Shown here in pieces: positions 44,475 to 55,935 of a stretch of 64,000 bases of DNA (the first letter of the stretch is position 1; every line of letters begins with the position of its first letter). Under the pieces are notes generated by a model. It did not search any database, was not told where the DNA came from, and saw only the letters and a program-made list of their open reading frames with translations. A program made the translations under genes and the position numbers. Origin of the DNA: Niveomyces insectorum RCEF 264 (Eukaryota > Ascomycota > Sordariomycetes > Hypocreales > Cordycipitaceae); NCBI GenBank assembly GCA_001636815.1, contig AZHD01000016.1, positions 315,592-379,591 of the forward strand. Reading direction: 5' to 3'.

Positions 44475-45814
44475 ATGTTGGCCTCACGCTTTTCGAGAGC
44501 CGTAAGTGGTGAACTTGGCGGTTGCTGATTTTCTGGCGTAGCCGCTCCGCTGCTCCCTTCATAGTTCGGTCTGCTGACGCTTCTTTTAGCTTCCCCGGGC
44601 ATCCTCAGTAGCCGCGCGCTCTGCAGGAATGATGCGCACATCGGCAGCTCTCCGGCCGGCGTTTGCTCGGTTCGAGTCGACCTCGTCGGACGAGAAGGTC
44701 AAGGGTGCCGTCATCGGCATTGATTTGGGTAGGTAGACGCGGGTCTTTGCAAAATGGCAAATAGATTGAAAAGAGGAAAAGAGGAAAAGAGGAAAAGAGG
44801 AAAAGAGAGGAAAATACCAAAGATGAAGGGCTGACTCGGCTTTTTCCAGGTACCACCAACTCGGCCGTGGCGATCATGGAGGGCAAGGTGCCCAAGATTA
44901 TCGAGAACTCGGAGGGTGCCCGGACAACACCGTCCGTGGTTGCTTTCACCGAGGACGGCGAGCGGTTAGTCGGTGTGGCGGCCAAGCGCCAGGCCGTCGT
45001 CAACCCCGAAAACACCCTGTTCGCCACGAAGCGGTTGATCGGCCGCAAGTTCAAGGACGCCGAGGTCCAGCGCGACATCAAGGAAGTGCCCTACAAGATC
45101 ATCCAGCACACCAACGGCGACGCCTGGGTCTCGTCCCGCGGCAAGAACTACTCGCCGTCGCAGATCGGTGGGTTCGTGCTGCAGAAGATGAAGGAGACCG
45201 CCGAGGCCTACCTGAGCAAGCCCGTCAAGAACGCTGTCGTCACCGTGCCGGCCTACTTCAACGACTCCCAGCGTCAGGCGACCAAGGATGCCGGCCAGAT
45301 CGCCGGCCTCAACGTTCTGCGTGTCGTCAACGAGCCCACGGCCGCCGCGCTCGCCTACGGCCTGGAGAAGGAGGCCGACCGCGTCATCGCCGTCTACGAC
45401 TTGGGCGGCGGCACCTTTGATATCTCCGTCCTCGAGATCCAGAACGGCGTCTTCGAGGTCAAGTCGACCAACGGCGACACCCACCTGGGCGGCGAGGACT
45501 TTGACATCTTCCTCGTGCGCCACCTCGTCGAGCAGTTCAAGAAGGACTCGGGCATCGACCTGGCCGGCGACCGCATGGCCATCCAGCGCATCCGCGAGGC
45601 CGCGGAGAAGGCCAAGATCGAGCTGTCGTCGTCGCAGCAGACCGACATCAACCTGCCGTTCATCACCGCCGACGCCTCGGGCCCCAAGCACATCAACACC
45701 AAGCTGACCCGCTCGCAGCTCGAGAAGATGATGGACCCCCTCATCACCAAGACCGTCGAGCCCGTCCGCAAGGCGCTCAAGGACGCCAACCTGCAGGCCA
45801 AGGACATCCAGGAG

Positions 45815-45848
<34 letters not shown>

Positions 45849-46212
45849 AGGTGTCCGAGTCCGTCAAGAACATCTTCGGCCGCGACCCGGCCAAGTCGGT
45901 GAACCCCGACGAGGCCGTCGCCATCGGCGCCGCCATCCAAGGCGCCGTGCTGTCGGGCGAGGTCAAGGACCTGCTGCTGCTCGACGTGACGCCGCTGTCG
46001 CTGGGTATCGAGACCCTGGGCGGCGTGTTCACGCGCCTGATCAACCGCAACACGACCATCCCGACGAAGAAGTCGCAGGTCTTCTCGACCGCGGCCGACT
46101 TCCAGACCGCCGTGGAGATCAAGGTGTTCCAGGGCGAGCGCGAGCTCGTCAAGGACAACAAGCTGCTCGGCAACTTCCAGCTGGTGGGCATCCCGCCGGC
46201 GCACCGCGGCGT

Positions 46213-46245
<33 letters not shown>

Positions 46246-46723
46246 CGACTCCATTGTGCACGTGCACGCCAAGGACAAGTCCACCAACAAGGACCAGTCC
46301 ATCACCATCGCGTCCGGTTCCGGTCTGTCCGACTCGGAGATCCAGCGCATGGTGGACGAGTCCGAGCAGTACGCCGAGCAGGACAAGGCGCGCAAGGAGG
46401 CCATCGAGGCGTCCAACCGTGCCGACACCATCCTGACCGACACGGAAAAGGCCCTGACCGACCATGCCGACAAGCTGGACAAGACCGAGTCCGACCAGCT
46501 GCGCGAGAAGATCACCGAGCTGCGCGAGTTCATTTCCAAGAGCCAGGCCGGCGAGGGCAACGCCACCGCCGAGGAGATCAAGGCCAAGGTCGACGAGCTG
46601 CAAAACGCCAGCCTGAACCTGCTCGACAAGGTCCACCGCGCGCGGGAGGACCAGTCGCAGCAGGAGCAGAACGAGCCTGAGGCCGAGAAGAAGGACGAGA
46701 AGAAGGACGACTCCAAGCCGTGA
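44475..46723 (+). CDS. SSC1: Mitochondrial Hsp70 chaperone (Ssc1)
   Basis: The matrix Hsp70 that drives protein import and folds matrix proteins with its nucleotide exchange factor and J-proteins. Exons are 44475-44501, 44590-44728 and 44850-46723, giving 679 aa. Exon 1 encodes only MLASRFSRA, part of an Arg/Ser/Ala-rich presequence that runs to about residue 37. The ATPase domain shows GIDLGTTNSAVAIMEG (split by intron 2), VYDLGGGTFDISVLE and ILVGGMTRMPKV. The substrate-binding domain begins after LLLLDVTPLSLGIETLGG. The acidic/basic tail EAEKKDEKKDDSKP fits mitochondrial rather than cytosolic Hsp70, because the cytosolic EEVD end is absent. Intron 2 (44729-44849) carries a perfect 8-bp tandem repeat. 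A long open frame on the opposite strand is a codon-bias shadow. Confidence 0.97.
44768..44807. repeat. GAAAAGAG tandem repeat in SSC1 intron 2
   Basis: Five perfect 8-bp GAAAAGAG units lie inside the second intron. The number of copies could vary between strains. Confidence 0.9.
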
Positions 46724-47615
46724 AATGTTTTTTTTCTTTATCTTGAAAAAGAAATCAAAAGCGGAAAAGAAATGAAAAAGAAAGGCATGATGAAGCTGTG
46801 GCTTGTTAGGACCCTTCATTGCCCTCTTTGCTTTTCCAACTTTACTACTCCTTCTTTGTATTTACTCCCCTGTATTCTACGCTCATGATGATTTTTTTTT
46901 TTTTGGTTGAACTTTCGGCTCCCCTCCTACTCAAAGATCTTTCACCTTCTGGTTGGGAGATTTTTGAAAATTGGCACTATGCCTACTTATGACGAACGGG
47001 AGAGGAGATAATGAACGGCCCGAAAAGCAAGGGCAAGAGGAGCAACGGTTTTTCTTCTACGCACCCCCTAAAAACAGGAAAAACGGCGTTTTTATTTTTT
47101 TCTTCTTGTGTTTTTCGTTTGGGTAGTTTTTGGGGGGCTTGGACGGAATTGAAAAACAACCACAAAAGGTCCGAATCTTGCGAAGGGGGGTGAAGATGGC
47201 GATCAGCTTACACGAAAAGGGGGTTTGTTTTCTTTCTCGCGGGCGGGCACATACCAAGTTTGGCATTTGCATGGATGGACAGTGGCTCGTTTGTGCCGTT
47301 TCTGCTCTTCTTTGTATTTTTCTCCTCATTTTCACTCTCTACACTTTTGGTTTTCTGTTTTCCCTCTTTGTGTGAGGCAAACCTTTTTGGCTCCGCGAAC
47401 CACTTATCATACTCTACATACATACATGTAATAGACAAATCACCGCTCATAAAAAGGCTTCATCATTTTTCATGCTCATATATTGTAGGGCCCCTCTGTG
47501 TATGCTTTAGACCTTGAAGAGAAGCGATGACCTCCATTTTGGTTTCGTAGCCAGTAAACTAATTGATTTGGCCAAGCTGTCCCTGATGGTCCCATGTATA
47601 CGATCAACAGCAATC
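46724..47615. other. Convergent 3' region, SSC1 and SRP68
   Basis: About 890 bp of AT-rich sequence between two convergent genes. It probably holds both 3' untranslated regions; no gene is supported. Confidence 0.5.
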
Positions 47616-49921
47616 CTACCGCTTGAATCCAAACCAGCCACGCTTCTGCTGCTGCTGTTCTGGCTGTGCGGAAGCATGCTGCGCTGCATTCGCGGCCGCG
47701 GTGACCAGGCCGCTCTTCACCGTGGCCGCGCTCGCCGCCGCCACACTGCCACTGCCACCACCACCACCACCGGCCGCCCGGCTCGGGTACGCAATGTAGT
47801 TCCACGCAATGTCCAGGAAAATGGGCTTGACCGGCATCGCCTCCAGCCGCGGCGGGTACGCCACAATGTTGTCCAGGTCGACGGGCCCCGGGGGATACTC
47901 AGCCAGTGTCTCGGCCAGCGGCGGCGGGCGCACGGAAAGCGACGACGACGACGGCGACGACGACGACTCGCCGTTGTTTTTCTTGTTGCTGTTGGCAATG
48001 TCCACCAACGCCCGGGCGCGCTGCAGCTCGGTCTGCAGCAGATCGAGCAGGAACTGCACATCGGCGGCGGTCACGTGGAGGCTGCGCAGGGCTGTTGCGG
48101 GCGCATCGCTGCCGCTGCCGCTATTCTTGTCAGCCTGCGTCAGGACGGGCGCCGCGGCGGTGCACTGGTCGTAAGCATGCTTGACGAGGGCCAGCGCGTT
48201 GGCGGCCTGGCCGGCCACGGTGTGAGACCGCGCAATCGCCAAAGATCTGATGTTGTCAGCATGATTGTGTGTGCACGGAAGGGAGAAGTTCCGGGAAGAG
48301 AGGAAAAAAAAGAAAAAAAGAAAAAGGAAAAAAAAAACTCACTTCAGTGCAACGAAATACTGGGCCGTGGCGTCGAGCTGCGCGGCCAGCGCCGCGTCCG
48401 CCGCGACACCGGGCAGCTCCTTGACCGTCTCTAAACTCTGCAGCGTGCCGTCGTACAAAACCACCTTTTCCTTGAGCCGCGCCAAGAAGCGGCCTGGTGC
48501 TTCAGGTCGGGGAGCCGCCGCCGCTGCTGCTGTCGCCGTCGTCGTCTTTTTTTTAGACGCCATCTTCCGCTTCTTGTAGGCTGCGTCTAGGTGCACCAGC
48601 GCGCCGTCGTGCGGGCCCGTCAGCACGCGGTTGCGGCCGATGCGGTCGCTGATCAGCTCGTAGTGCGCCGCCGTGCGTGCCACGTACAGCACCTGCATGC
48701 TGGGGTCGCTCGGCGGCACGCCCTCGTTGCGCAGGTCGTCGAGCGCCGCCTTGGTCGCGTCCACGGTGTCCTGGCTGGCCGTGAGCACGTCGTCGTACGC
48801 AGCCGCCATGTCCTTGGGGGCCATGCTGCGGCGACCGCTGCCGCGCGCACCACCACCACCGGCGGCCTTTGTCTTCTCGTCCAGCTGCGCCGCGAGCCGC
48901 GCCTTGGCCACGTCCAGCGCGGCCCACGCCGACGCAATGGCGGCGTCTTCGATCGTCACCGCGCGCGCCCGCCACGTCAGCGTCCGCGTCGACGCCACAA
49001 CGCCACCACCACCAGCTGCAGCTGCAGCAGCAACAGCAGTGCCCGCAGCCATGGGCGCCGCCTCGGGCGCCGCCTCAGCCGCCGTCGCGGTCGTTGGTGG
49101 CTGCAGCACGCTGGGGTCGAGCTCGTTGACGGCTGCGACAAGGCTGGCCGTGTCTGGTGTCGCGGCCACGGCCGCCGCCTTTGCCCCTCCGGTGGCAGAC
49201 AGCAACGCCTCGCGGGCAATGATGGGCAGCGGCTTCGACCGCGGCATCTTGAGCTGGTAGGCGGCGTACCGCAACGACGGCTCAATTGTTTCGGTCAGCA
49301 GGTCGCGAAAGACGTCGGCGCGCGCCGGCGACGTCGACGACAAGGCACGGTAGACGGCCCAGACGGCAGCGTAGTTGGCCAGGCACAGCGGCCAGCTCTG
49401 CTTCTCAAAGGCGGCGGCGCCCCGCAGCAGCGCGGCGTACGCGCGGGCCTCGAGGCGGTCGACGGCGCCGGCGCCGCTGCGGTCGTCGTCCAGCGCCAGG
49501 ACCAGCGCCTCGGCGTACTTGGCGGCCTTGTCGAGACGCGAGACAATGTGGGAACGGGTGTGGCCGGTGATGCCCTTTTTGTTGGCGGTGTGGGCGGCCT
49601 TCATGGCCATAGCCTGGGCGTAGGCCCGCTCAGCCGTGAGCAGCTGGAGGCGCGCATAGCTACAGCAGTTAGTTTTTGTTGTTATTGTTTCTTTCTTTGC
49701 TCTCCCCGTAGTAATGCAAAAACCCACTTGACGTCCTCCGCGACCTGCTCGGGCTTGATCTTGTTCGCGTTGTGGTTGTATTTGCCTCGGTGGCGCGTGG
49801 CCACCCGCAGCCTCTTGCGGCAGTTTAGCAGACGGTGGGCCAACTGCGACCGGTAGGTGTTGTGGTCGCCGTAGAGGAGCGCCTTGTCCCGGGAGGCGAC
49901 TATGAACTGCGTAATGTCCAT
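47616..49921 (-). CDS. SRP68: Signal recognition particle subunit SRP68
   Basis: An RNA-binding subunit of the cytosolic signal recognition particle, partner of SRP72 in delivering ribosomes to the endoplasmic reticulum. Exons on the - strand are 49921-49728, 49659-48343 and 48246-47616, giving 713 aa. Introns of 68 and 96 bp join AEDV|NYARLQLLTAERA and YFVALK|SLAIARSHT in frame. The N-terminal RNA-binding region is basic (HRLLNCRKRLRVATRHRGKY). Typical helical blocks follow: TAERAYAQAMAMKA, SRLDKAAKYAEAL, FEKQSWPLCLANY and HYELISDRIGRNRVLTG. The end VKPIFLDIAWNYIAYP and a Gly/Lys-rich RGWFGFKR tail match the family's SRP72-binding end. Ala-rich linkers expand it relative to other members. 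It is divergently paired with the gene for Cya5. Confidence 0.93.
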
Positions 49922-50806
49922 TTTCCCTCTGTTTTTCTTCTGAAGTTTTTCCGTTTTCTCCTCGCCAAACTATCACCAGATCCCAGGCCTTTTCTCGGCC
50001 AAAACCTTCACGTGTCGCTGTTCTTGACGGCCAATCCCGTCAATGACGCCAATGCGATCGTCCCTAATAACTGAAAAAAAGTCCCGTTTAAAGGCGTGGT
50101 GATGCAGCCGTCGGAGTCGTTTTTGCCTGTCGTCTGTCTCTGTCGTCCGTCGTCGAGACCAAAAATGTGTGGGGTCGCCTATACTATGAAAATATACCGT
50201 GGGAGGGATGCCCAGCAAAAATCTTGCTTTCTTCTTCCCTGCCCCACCATTTTGCTTGTTTGTGCGCCTGTCGTTCCTTCCCATCGCAGCGGGTTCAACG
50301 TCCTTAGCGCTCCTGCCTCGTTACTAAACTAAACGAGAACGAGGAACAACGCGGATCATCTATTGGCCGGTCAGCCGGGCGCGAAGCTCTTGCCTTCCCT
50401 AGCTTCGCGATAACGTGAAATCGAACCACCGGAGAAAAACTTTAGTGATATCCTCCAAACCTGCGGCCTCATCTTTTGCCTTTCACGGTCGAGACGTGGC
50501 CATTGAACAGCTCAGTTGCCTATGTTTTTAGGCTCATTCTTGCCAGCCCGTTATTGTCTCATTTGCGTTTTTTGAAGGTAGGGTTCGAATTCCGGCCTTT
50601 TTTTGGTTCTCCATCGAAAGCTGTCAAAACTTTTTATTTTCTTCTCTTTTCTCTTGGCCTTTCGTTTTCATTGCGCCACACTTGTTCTGACGCTGTTTCT
50701 AGGGCTTGCGGCGGCTTTTGCGGACTTCTGACCATGTTGCGTTAAGGCGACACACCCCCTCGTTCAGTCGCACCACCGGAATACGGCTGAGGACCTCTTC
50801 GACTCC
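49922..50806. other. Divergent promoter region, SRP68 and cya5
   Basis: About 885 bp between two divergent genes. It carries a CACGTG site 88 bases from the SRP68 start. A GGTTCGAATTCC string at about 50583 resembles a tRNA B box, but no tRNA fold is present around it. Confidence 0.55.
50009..50014. promoter_or_regulatory. CACGTG site in the SRP68/cya5 promoter
   Basis: CACGTG within TTCACGTGT. It lies 88 bases from the SRP68 start and about 790 bases from the cya5 start. Binding by a bHLH factor is inferred from the core only. Confidence 0.4.
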
Positions 50807-53800
50807 ATGCCCATGCTAGAGCGGACAGCCGCCGGTTTGGAGCCATGCAGTCTCCAGCGGCTGCTGCCCCGGGCAGCCAAACCCGGCGAGACGACCTCCC
50901 GTGCGCTTCACACGACCTTTTGGCAGCAGGGGGCCCCTGACGTCGAGCTAGCACAGGCCTGCCGGGGCCTCGTCGCCAGCGCGTCGCTCCGGGACTACTA
51001 CCTCGACATGTTCACGCCGAACCCGGCCACGACCGAGCCACTCAACGCCTCTATCTTTCTGCTCGACTTCCTCTACCCAAGGGGCGCGTTGTCATTTATG
51101 CGGAAGCTTTCCGCGGGCGTTCTGGACCGCCGCGGCCCCCCCGCTTCGTTACCCTCCTCGTCGACCGGCGGCGGCGGCGCCGCATCACAGAATCTCTCGC
51201 GGCCTTACAGCTCCCGTTTTTCCTCTTCTGCAGCAGTGGGCTTGCCATCGAGCCCGTCACCCCCTCACGGCCTAGATGCAACAGCTATGTCGTCGGCCGC
51301 TCTCGCTGACCGTGACTTTGGCGTCCCGCCGTCGGACCGAGGAACAAGCTGGGTGCAGAGCCAAAAGTTGGCCCGGTCAGCCGGCTCAGCCAAAGCAGGG
51401 CGGCGTTCTGCGGCGGAGCAGGAAGCAGGCCTGAAGGCGCTCGACGAGGTCTTGCAGCAGACGCCGCGAGCCGATTTCACCGACGCTTTTGACCGTGCGT
51501 GGTATTTATACAAGCAGTTGGATTTCGGTGCCGATGATGCTGTGGCGTGGGGCCACAAGATTGTCCTGTTCCTAGTGGCGTCGACCCGGCAATCTGAAGC
51601 TCAACGAATACTGCGGATTTTCTCGGCAGTGGATCCGGCCCTGTGGCACGCGGATGTGGTTGCCGGAGCGATCAAAGCCCAGCTCACGTTGCGGCACCGT
51701 GCCGAGGCGGTGTCCATCTTCAAGCGCAGCAAGGCCGCAGAGGCGGATGGAACGGTGACCGTGCCTGGTTTTGGCCCGCTCTTGGCCAGCGCGTTTGAGA
51801 CACGCTCGTGGCACCTGCTCGCTGAGATATGGGCGGCTTTCAAAGAAAAGACGGAACGGACCACGACCACGACGAACGAGCTGCGGGAGCTTGCACGAAT
51901 ACCCAATTACCGGGACGCCTTTTTCGCGTTTTCGGCGTTCTTGGATGGCTCCAGCGAGCCGGAAAGGGGCATGGAGAGTGTTGACGACGTTCGACGTGCT
52001 GATCAACCGATGAGGACCGCAGACGAGGCGGATCGTGACCGTACGGTGCTGAGGGACAAGGAATTCTACCGGCCGCTTTTGGGAGCGTCACTCCATCTTA
52101 TCGAGCCACCCGAACTGTATCCGTTCGTGCGACGGCTACAAAGCGCACGCATTTACGAGAGTTTTATCCACGTCGCTATCCACGCCAAGCATACGGATCT
52201 TGCGGCGCAAGCCTATTCCGAGTACCGCCAGCTGCCCGGGTACAAGCCACGGTACCAGACGCTGGAGACCATGGTGCGGGAGGTGTACTACCCGGACAAC
52301 GCACACGGCATGGAAGACGTCCTCAAGGACTGGTACAGCGTACGCGGGCGCTTGACCTACTGGGGCTACCAGAAGTACCTGAGCTTCTATGCGGCGCGCG
52401 GCGACGTCACGTCCGTGTACCGGCTGTGGAACGAGTTCACGGATATCTTCCCAGGCGCCATCACGGACGGCGAAGACACATTCGCGCACCTTCTCAAGGC
52501 GCACACCGTACGCGGCGACCGGAAAAAGGTCGATCAGGTCTTTTTCGACATTAAGGACAAGTACGGCGTCACACCGAACCTCATCTGCTGGAACATTCGC
52601 CTGCACGCCCACGCCAGCCGCGGCCGCTTCGTCGAGGCCATACGCGTGTTTGAGGACCTGTGCGCGGCCGTGGCGCCGGACGACTACAGCTTCGGGACGA
52701 TCATGGCGCTGGTCGGCAGCCGCGGCGATCTGGCGCTCGTGCTGGACCTGTACGGGCTGGCGCAGAAGTGTGGCGTGCGCATCACGGAGGCCATCCTCGC
52801 GCCCATCGTCGAGGCCTACTGCCAAAACGACCAGCACGCGGAAGCCGAGCGGCTGTGCATCGCCGCAACGATGCAACGTCGGGCACGGCCACCCGCGGCG
52901 GCGGCCGCCAAAAAGACGATGCTGTACACCTCGCTGTGGAACACGTTGTTGCTGCACCACGGCTACCGGCACGACCTCGTGACCGTCAACCGCCTCTTGC
53001 AGACGATGACGCGGCTGGACGTCGCGTACGACGATGGCACCTACAGTGCGCTGCTGTTTGCGCTCGCGCAGTGCCGACAGCCGCGGCGCGCGCTCGAGCT
53101 GCTGCGCGCGGCCAAGACGGACGGCCTGTTCCGACCGACGGCGCACCATTACACACTCTTGATGATGGCGTACCTCCGCAGCCAGCAGCCGCACCGCGCG
53201 CTGCAGGTCAACCGGCTGATGCACCACCTGGGGTTTCAGCGGTCGACCGAGCAGATTCAGCTGGTCATCAAGGCGTTCAGCCGCTGGCAGGAGTACCCGC
53301 CGGGCTACAATGCGGCGGGCGTCGAGGACAGTCCCGCTGACGAGGTTGCCAACCCTGTCGGCGGCGACGCCGCCACAGAAACCAAGACCAAAGGAGCAGA
53401 TCCTGCGGCGACACGCCGGCCCCGCGCCAACCCGGTCGACCGGCGTGAGCTGTTCGCCAAGGCATTGCGGGAGTTTCAACGATCGCTCGACGCGGCCCCC
53501 ACCGTTGAAGACGACGACACTTGCAACAGCAACGTCGGCCACCACCGCGAGCAGTCGGGTTCGGCGCGCACAGACGCGGCAGCTGCAGCGGCACCGCCGC
53601 TGGACCGCGGCGCGGCACGGCTACCGCTAGGCGCCGTGCGACGTTTCTCGTTTGTCATGTTCTTGTTAGTGCAGGCGCGCGACTTCCAAGGCGTCGAAGA
53701 GGTGGTGGAGCTCTACCGGGCGGTGGCCCCCGCGGACGAGAGACAGGCACCCCTGCCGCTCAAGCTGTGCAACGCGCTCCTGCTGGCGGACTTTTACGAG

Positions 53801-54925
53801 GGCCGGTTTGAACGTGCTAAGGAGACGTGGAGGTACGTGCTGCAGCGGACAAAGGCCTACGGGCAGCCGCAGTCGCTTGCCGACACGCGGCTGGAGGCCA
53901 TCCTGAACCAGCGTGCGGCAGCAGGGACGGCAGGGGCAACAACAGTCTCGACAGGAGAAGCAGACACAAACCGGGGCGGACACCCAAGCCGTCTCTCCAA
54001 CCTAGATGACCCGACCACGACTGACAGCGCTTCCTTGTCTTCTTCTTCCAACACCACCTCCCGACCGCGTATTGTTGCCGGTTTGCAGTACGGCCTCGTC
54101 GACCCGCTCAAGACCATGCAGCGCCTCTACACGGCAGCGCGCGACCCGGACGGCCTCGTGCGGCTCGTGCACGAGGACGTGCTGGGCAACGGCTTCCGCC
54201 TCGACAACAAGAACTGGAACCACTACGTGCAAAACCTCGCGCGCCTCGGCCGCATGGACGCCGCGTTCGCCACGTGCGAGGAGCAGCTCATGGGCCGCTG
54301 GAGCGGCTTCGCTGTGCTGCGCGCGCGGCGGCGGCGCAAGCCCGGTGAGTCGGTGCCTGGCGGTGGCGACCCGGTCGAGCTTCCCTTGACGTTTGGTGGG
54401 TTGCTTCCGGCGGATGAAATCACTGCCTCCAACGTGGACGACCACAATGACAACGGTAGCAACGGCAACGGCAACAGCAACAGCAACGACAACGACAACA
54501 TGCAACCCCGCTCCAAAACGGCCGACAGCGCCCGTCTTCCCCGGACGCAGCAGATTCTGGAGGGCGCTCCTCGGTACCCGCGGCCGATGGCGTACACGTT
54601 CATGGTACTCACCAAGGCCTACCTGGAACTGGAGCGGGCGGCGCCGTGGTCGTCGGACGCAGAGCGGCAGTTCCTGGCCCTGGCGCAGCGCTGCCCAAAG
54701 ACGGTGCACGCCGTACGGACGATGGTGCGGATGAACTCGCGGATCGAAGGGCGGGTGTTTGGCGGCGGCACCGGTATCGGCGGGGCTGAGGACGGCGTGG
54801 ACAACGACGGCAACGCCGACCGTCTTGACAACAACCGCGACGTCCGTAAGGGCGCGAACGTCGCCAGTCCCGAAAACGTCGACACGGTCAACGACCACTT
54901 TTGGGCCGGTGCATTGTCGACATAA
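50807..54925 (+). CDS. cya5: Mitochondrial PPR protein, Cya5/Pet309-type COX1 translation factor
   Basis: A mitochondrial pentatricopeptide-repeat protein of the Cya5/Pet309 group, which promotes stability and translation of cox1 mRNA for complex IV. It is one exon of 1372 aa. The start MPMLERTAAGLEPCSLQRLL has a second ATG two codons on; homologues usually begin with MLERTA, so 50813 is an equally good start. The Arg-rich N-terminus with ALHTTFW fits a mitochondrial presequence, and LLDFLYPRGALSFMRKL is a family block. Tandem PPR-like helices are visible from about residue 500 to 830, for example TPNLICWNIRLHAHASRGR and DGTYSALLFALAQC. A late PPR-like block is YRHDLVTVNRLLQTM, and a later conserved block begins VDPLKTMQRLYTAARDPDG. 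Asn, Ser and Asp runs interrupt the C-terminal half. The assignment rests on the N-terminal signature and repeat layout. Confidence 0.85.
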   Translation: MPMLERTAAGLEPCSLQRLLPRAAKPGETTSRALHTTFWQQGAPDVELAQACRGLVASASLRDYYLDMFTPNPATTEPLNASIFLLDFLYPRGALSFMRKLSAGVLDRRGPPASLPSSSTGGGGAASQNLSRPYSSRFSSSAAVGLPSSPSPPHGLDATAMSSAALADRDFGVPPSDRGTSWVQSQKLARSAGSAKAGRRSAAEQEAGLKALDEVLQQTPRADFTDAFDRAWYLYKQLDFGADDAVAWGHKIVLFLVASTRQSEAQRILRIFSAVDPALWHADVVAGAIKAQLTLRHRAEAVSIFKRSKAAEADGTVTVPGFGPLLASAFETRSWHLLAEIWAAFKEKTERTTTTTNELRELARIPNYRDAFFAFSAFLDGSSEPERGMESVDDVRRADQPMRTADEADRDRTVLRDKEFYRPLLGASLHLIEPPELYPFVRRLQSARIYESFIHVAIHAKHTDLAAQAYSEYRQLPGYKPRYQTLETMVREVYYPDNAHGMEDVLKDWYSVRGRLTYWGYQKYLSFYAARGDVTSVYRLWNEFTDIFPGAITDGEDTFAHLLKAHTVRGDRKKVDQVFFDIKDKYGVTPNLICWNIRLHAHASRGRFVEAIRVFEDLCAAVAPDDYSFGTIMALVGSRGDLALVLDLYGLAQKCGVRITEAILAPIVEAYCQNDQHAEAERLCIAATMQRRARPPAAAAAKKTMLYTSLWNTLLLHHGYRHDLVTVNRLLQTMTRLDVAYDDGTYSALLFALAQCRQPRRALELLRAAKTDGLFRPTAHHYTLLMMAYLRSQQPHRALQVNRLMHHLGFQRSTEQIQLVIKAFSRWQEYPPGYNAAGVEDSPADEVANPVGGDAATETKTKGADPAATRRPRANPVDRRELFAKALREFQRSLDAAPTVEDDDTCNSNVGHHREQSGSARTDAAAAAAPPLDRGAARLPLGAVRRFSFVMFLLVQARDFQGVEEVVELYRAVAPADERQAPLPLKLCNALLLADFYEGRFERAKETWRYVLQRTKAYGQPQSLADTRLEAILNQRAAAGTAGATTVSTGEADTNRGGHPSRLSNLDDPTTTDSASLSSSSNTTSRPRIVAGLQYGLVDPLKTMQRLYTAARDPDGLVRLVHEDVLGNGFRLDNKNWNHYVQNLARLGRMDAAFATCEEQLMGRWSGFAVLRARRRRKPGESVPGGGDPVELPLTFGGLLPADEITASNVDDHNDNGSNGNGNSNSNDNDNMQPRSKTADSARLPRTQQILEGAPRYPRPMAYTFMVLTKAYLELERAAPWSSDAERQFLALAQRCPKTVHAVRTMVRMNSRIEGRVFGGGTGIGGAEDGVDNDGNADRLDNNRDVRKGANVASPENVDTVNDHFWAGALST

Positions 54926-55245
54926 CTAGACACGAAGCGAAGCACAGAGGTTTGTACATGAAAATTTTGGACACTATAGACTGGGAAAAACAGGGTACGA
55001 TACCTCTTGGCAACTTTGCATATATATCTTGTCTACGGGGTAGACATCACGGCATGTTAAACGATTCTTATATTTTGTACTATAATGAAAGCGCACGTAC
55101 GTTCAAGCTAATCTTGTTGCATTGTTTTTGTATTGCGTTTTGATAAAATCTTTAAAAAAAAGGGTAAACCTTGTTGTGCAAAGCAAGCGAGAGAGCAACG
55201 CGAACTCAACCGTCACTGTTTGCTGGAACAACACTACTCACGACA
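54926..55245. other. Convergent 3' region of cya5
   Basis: About 320 bp of AT-rich sequence between convergent genes. No other feature. Confidence 0.5.
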
Positions 55246-55935
55246 CTACTTACTTGACCTCTTTTGACAGCGTTCGACGGGAGCAACACGTGCTGTGGTA
55301 GGCAAAGCGTCCCAGGGGCGCTGGGGTCCCCAAGCCCTGACACGCGCCTCGAACTCGTTCCGCACGCGGCGGATACGGGCGCTGAGCTTCTCGCGAGGGG
55401 CCTGCTTGTTCTCGGCGTGTTCGCCGCCGCCGTGGCTGTGGCTGTTGCTGAGGCGGTCGGCATCATCCTGCTTCCCGTCCGCGATGCTGCGGGCGCCACC
55501 GGCCCGGAGAAGCTCGATGATGTTGGCGAGCGTGGGCGGCGCATCCGGCCAGCGCTCCTTGTCCTCCTCCTCGACGGGGGCGACGTCGACCGCCGGCCGT
55601 GTGCGGGCCGTGCCCTCGGCGCTGTGCGGATTCTGCGTCGTCCGCGTCGTCCTACGACCACCCTCCTCCGACCACGACGACAATGCGGCGTCCGCACGCC
55701 CGGCACGACGGGCCTGGCGGCCCTGGAGCCGGCGGGCGAGGTCGTCTCGCAGAGCCGCGAAGCAGGCCTTGGTCTCGGCGACGGCCGCGTCCCGCCAGGC
55801 GCACTGGCTGCACGGGGCCTGGACACGGACGGGGGGCTTCCGGAACACCGCCGCCGTTTGGTTTCTGGTGGCCAGGTGGTACTGGATGCGTTCGTGCTGG
55901 CAGGCAAAGAGAACGGAGCGGTAGGAGACGGGCAT
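55246..55935 (-). CDS. Hypothetical protein with N-terminal Cys/His motif
   Basis: An open frame of 229 aa from ATG at 55935. The first 47 residues look constrained: SVLFACQHERIQYH (C-x-H) and, about 30 residues on, PCSQCAW (C-x2-C). Together they could bind one zinc ion, as in many small fungal proteins with a Cys-x-His start. The rest is Arg/Glu-rich and low-complexity up to a helical charged block REKLSARIRRVRNEFEARVR near the C-terminus. There is no signal peptide or membrane segment. Codon use matches neighbouring genes, which supports it as real. I do not recognise the family and infer no function. Confidence 0.6.
   Translation of the reverse strand: MPVSYRSVLFACQHERIQYHLATRNQTAAVFRKPPVRVQAPCSQCAWRDAAVAETKACFAALRDDLARRLQGRQARRAGRADAALSSWSEEGGRRTTRTTQNPHSAEGTARTRPAVDVAPVEEEDKERWPDAPPTLANIIELLRAGGARSIADGKQDDADRLSNSHSHGGGEHAENKQAPREKLSARIRRVRNEFEARVRAWGPQRPWDALPTTARVAPVERCQKRSSK

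Noticed and set aside
44966..46819. 617-codon open frame on the strand opposite SSC1
   Set aside because: Long antisense frames are well known opposite Hsp70 genes and come from G/C-biased codons. The translation is a low-complexity Leu/Val/Gly/Asp mix without a domain.
50575..50605. tRNA-like B box (GGTTCGAATTCC followed by a T run)
   Set aside because: The T stem does not pair well and no acceptor stem, D arm or A box can be placed at the right distance.
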